7,688 bases of DNA from an uncultured Burkholderiales bacterium. GTDB lineage: Bacteria > Pseudomonadota > Gammaproteobacteria > Burkholderiales > Burkholderiaceae_C. The DNA lies in NCBI GenBank assembly GCA_903953985.1, contig CAJBLW010000429.1, forward strand, positions 1 to 7,688, in the 5' to 3' direction. The position numbers were made by a program, and so were the translations under genes. This document shows positions 6,059 through 7,688 of the stretch, piece after piece. Each line of letters begins with the position of its first letter. The first letter of the stretch is position 1. Under the pieces are notes generated by a model, which saw only the letters and a list, made by a program, of their open reading frames with translations, made no database searches and was not told where the DNA came from.

Positions 6059-6103
6059 GATTTTAGTATTTTAACCAATTGAATCGGGTTATGTGCAACC
6101 AAT
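6044..6103 (-). promoter_or_regulatory. Candidate promoter and operator of the winged-helix gene
   Basis: The region before the ATG is AT-rich. On the minus strand TAAAAT (+ strand 6068-6073) is a fair -10, 9 bases before the ATG; TTGCAC (6098-6093) is a weak -35 with a long 19-bp spacer. The 7-mer ATTGGTT occurs on the minus strand at 6103-6097 (touching the -35) and 6079-6073 (next to the -10), 24 bp apart, and inverted at 6044-6050 just inside the gene. The repeats are exact; use as an autoregulatory operator is inference. Confidence 0.4.
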
Positions 6104-6146
6104 GTTCCTCAATTTGGAAAGACCTCTTGACTGCTTCACAGCCCAC

Positions 6147-7151
6147 TCATTGGCCGGTAATTTTGCGCTCGCGGATGATTCGACCCCAGGTGGCCGTTTC
6201 TTTGGCCACGTAGCGGGCCAAATCGTCGCGAGAGCCCGGCATGGGGGTCAGACCATGTTTGTTGAGTTGCTCGACCACATCGGGTGCAGAAAGTACTTTC
6301 ACCAATTCGGCATTCCAGCGGTCCAGGACAGGCGCCGGGACTTTGGACGAAGCCACAAAGGCATACCAGTTGGTGGCACTGAAGCCGGGGTAGCCCGACT
6401 CGGCAATGGTGGGTACCTGGGGCAATCCGCCAAGGCGCTGCGTGCCAGTGCTGGCCAGGGGCACCACTTTGCCCGCTTCAATGTGCGGCGCTGCTGTGGC
6501 ATAAGTGGCATACCAAGCCGCGACCCGCCCGCCCAGCAGGTCCTGCAGTGCCGCCGCACCGCCTTTGTAGGGCACATGCAAGGTGTCGATTTTGGCCATG
6601 TCGTTGAGCAACTCACCCGCCAAGTGGGATGCCGAACCAGGGCCGGTGGAGGCAAAGTCCAGTTTGCCGGGGTCTTTTTTGGCGGCGGCAATGAATTCAG
6701 CAAAACTCTTGATTCCGGTGCCGGAGTGGACCACCAGCACATTGGGAAAGTTCACCGCCATGGTCAAAGGGGCCAAGTCCTTTACCGGGTCATAAGGCAG
6801 CTTCATCATGTTGGGGGCAATGCTCAGCGGGCCGACCGAGCCGAACAACAGCACGCTGCCGTCTGCTGGGCCGGTTGCGGTGTATTGGTGGGCAATGTTG
6901 CCACCAGCACCGGCTTTGTTCTCCACCGTGACGGCAACCCCTAAGTTCTCGCCCAGTTTTTTGGCAATGATGCGGGCACCCGTGTCAGCTGCCCCGCCTG
7001 GCACAAAGCCCACGACCATGCTGATGGTTTTTTTGGGTGGAAAGTCCTGCGCCAAGGCTTGTCCTGTGGTGAAGGCCGAAGCGGCCCCCAGCACAAGACC
7101 CAACACGACTTGGCGACGATGGGTTCGCGATACATTGACTTTGTTCGACAT
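6147..7151 (-). CDS. Bug/TctC-family tripartite tricarboxylate transporter substrate-binding protein
   Basis: Periplasmic solute-binding protein of the Bug (TctC) family, which captures carboxylates or related small molecules for TctAB-type transporters or acts as a sensor. The 334-aa length is typical (about 320-330). The signal peptide spans about 1-34: basic SRTHRRQVVLG, a hydrophobic core and a likely cut after ALA (32-34). The R12-R13 pair resembles a Tat motif but not strictly, so Sec export is also possible. Family blocks follow: VVGFVPGGAADTGARIIA with the ligand-loop PGG, then VENKAGAGGNIA, and DFASTGPGSASHLAGELL, VPYKGGAAALQDLLGGRV and the C-terminal lobe WYAFVASSKVPAPVLDRWN. The frame is open 39 bases further up from a GTG, but the ATG at 7151 gives a normal signal peptide; its Shine-Dalgarno is weak. 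No tctA or tctB is near, which is usual for the many orphan Bug genes of Burkholderiales. The ligand cannot be read from sequence. Confidence 0.93.
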   Translation of the reverse strand: MSNKVNVSRTHRRQVVLGLVLGAASAFTTGQALAQDFPPKKTISMVVGFVPGGAADTGARIIAKKLGENLGVAVTVENKAGAGGNIAHQYTATGPADGSVLLFGSVGPLSIAPNMMKLPYDPVKDLAPLTMAVNFPNVLVVHSGTGIKSFAEFIAAAKKDPGKLDFASTGPGSASHLAGELLNDMAKIDTLHVPYKGGAAALQDLLGGRVAAWYATYATAAPHIEAGKVVPLASTGTQRLGGLPQVPTIAESGYPGFSATNWYAFVASSKVPAPVLDRWNAELVKVLSAPDVVEQLNKHGLTPMPGSRDDLARYVAKETATWGRIIRERKITGQ

Positions 7152-7297
7152 GGTGTTGACTTGAGAAAAATGAAAAAACAACCCTAGCACGGTCGCGAGG
7201 GCCCGGCAGTCACCTGTGGCAACGCCTCTACCTGCGCATAAAGGACTGCCTTGCTAGTGCGAAATGGTTAAGCTTGAAACCCTTTCAGGAGACAGAC

Positions 7298-7688
7298 ATG
7301 ACACACAAAATCGCCATCATCGGGCTGGGCATCATGGGCCGCCGCATGATGGAAAACGCTTTGCAGCATCCCGCCTTTGAGGTGTGCGGCGTTTGGGACC
7401 CTTCGCCTGCATCGGTGGCCAAAACGCTGGAGATGGCCCCAGGTGTGCACGTCGCAGCCCACGCGCAAGCCGCCATGGCCGGAGCGGATGTGGTGTACCT
7501 GGCCTGCCCGCCAGGCCCCCGCAAAACCTACGCCTTGCAGGCCGCAGCAGCCGGGCAGGGCGTGTTCATGGAAAAACCCCTGGGCACAGACAACGCCGAA
7601 AGCCGAGATTTGGTTGCCCAACTGCGCCAGGCCCGTTTCCCGGGCGTGGTCAACTTCACCCAAGCAGCGTCGCGGGGCTTTGACGAGC
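7298..7688 (+). CDS. Gfo/Idh/MocA-family NAD(P)-dependent oxidoreductase, N-terminal part (cut by window edge)
   Basis: The frame is open from this ATG to the window end (130 codons). The start MTHKIAIIGLGIMGRRMM has the Rossmann dinucleotide motif G9-x-G11-x-x-G14; VCGVWDPS (29-36) ends the second strand with D34, an acidic residue that usually favours NAD(H). ADVVYLACPP (63-72) and the strongly conserved E92-K93-P94 (in VFMEKPLG) are hallmarks of the Gfo/Idh/MocA family, whose members oxidise or reduce sugars, inositols and similar polyols. A strong Shine-Dalgarno AGGAG (7287-7291) lies 6 bases before the ATG and fixes the start. It is divergent from the Bug binding-protein gene with 146 bp between start codons. 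The substrate and the C-terminal domain are not visible. The related beta-hydroxyacid dehydrogenases also begin GLGIMG, but EKP argues against them. Confidence 0.88.
   Translation, partial: MTHKIAIIGLGIMGRRMMENALQHPAFEVCGVWDPSPASVAKTLEMAPGVHVAAHAQAAMAGADVVYLACPPGPRKTYALQAAAAGQGVFMEKPLGTDNAESRDLVAQLRQARFPGVVNFTQAASRGFDE

Noticed and set aside
7205..7250. Perfect 7-bp inverted repeat GGCAGTC ... GACTGCC between the binding-protein and dehydrogenase genes
   Set aside because: The 32-base spacing is long, the arms do not extend, and a 7-bp inverted repeat in a region of this size is expected by chance fairly often.
7251..7279. TTGCTA ... TTGAAA as a promoter for the dehydrogenase gene
   Set aside because: The spacing is right (17 bp), but the -10 matches consensus at only three of six positions, so it is not supported as a feature.
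1..7688. Search for CRISPR arrays, tRNA or rRNA genes, insertion sequences and att sites
   Set aside because: No regularly spaced repeats, transposase or integrase frames, long terminal inverted repeats or RNA gene signatures were seen; almost all of the window is accounted for by protein genes.

Overview
The window looks like chromosomal DNA of a betaproteobacterium of the order Burkholderiales, probably Comamonadaceae (Limnohabitans/Rhodoferax/Polaromonas-like). The reasons are moderately high GC, the conserved housekeeping order spoT-rpoZ-gmk-yicC facing rph-rdgB-hemW, a Bug/TctC-type periplasmic binding protein with no transporter genes beside it, and protein sequence flavour such as the PGVDTAYYAT stretch in RdgB. 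The genus is an inference, made without a database search.

Layout. (1) Positions 1-2344, minus strand: a four-gene cluster transcribed yicC -> gmk -> rpoZ -> spoT, with spoT cut by the left edge. It joins an RNA-cleaving YicC protein, guanylate kinase, the RNA polymerase omega subunit and the (p)ppGpp synthetase/hydrolase, so it centres on guanine nucleotides and the stringent response. A strong intrinsic terminator lies between rpoZ and spoT. (2) 2345-2505: a divergent intergenic region with three copies of a GGCTTGG-type element. (3) 2506-5109, plus strand: rph -> rdgB -> hemW, tightly packed; rdgB and hemW overlap by ATGA. Products are RNase PH, the XTP/dITP house-cleaning pyrophosphatase and the radical-SAM heme chaperone HemW. 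(4) 5121-6058, minus strand: an uncharacterised pair, a 122-aa winged-helix regulator-like protein followed with a 4-bp overlap by a 190-aa polytopic membrane protein. This pair converges on hemW with an 11-bp gap. (5) 6147-7151, minus strand: a secreted Bug/TctC-family solute-binding protein. (6) 7298 to the right edge, plus strand: the N-terminal part of a Gfo/Idh/MocA-family (or related NAD(P)-binding) dehydrogenase, divergent from the binding protein.

Most of the window is conserved housekeeping sequence and no mobile element, CRISPR array, rRNA or tRNA was seen. The least explained part is 5121-6110. The membrane-protein gene has no visible Shine-Dalgarno sequence, starts inside the regulator's stop codon, and carries a textbook intrinsic-terminator hairpin within codons 12-21. 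The regulator gene is preceded by a candidate promoter so close to its ATG that the mRNA may be leaderless, and three copies of AACCAAT/ATTGGTT surround that promoter. Together these suggest a self-regulated operon in which translational coupling decides whether the membrane gene is transcribed. This is a hypothesis from sequence only.
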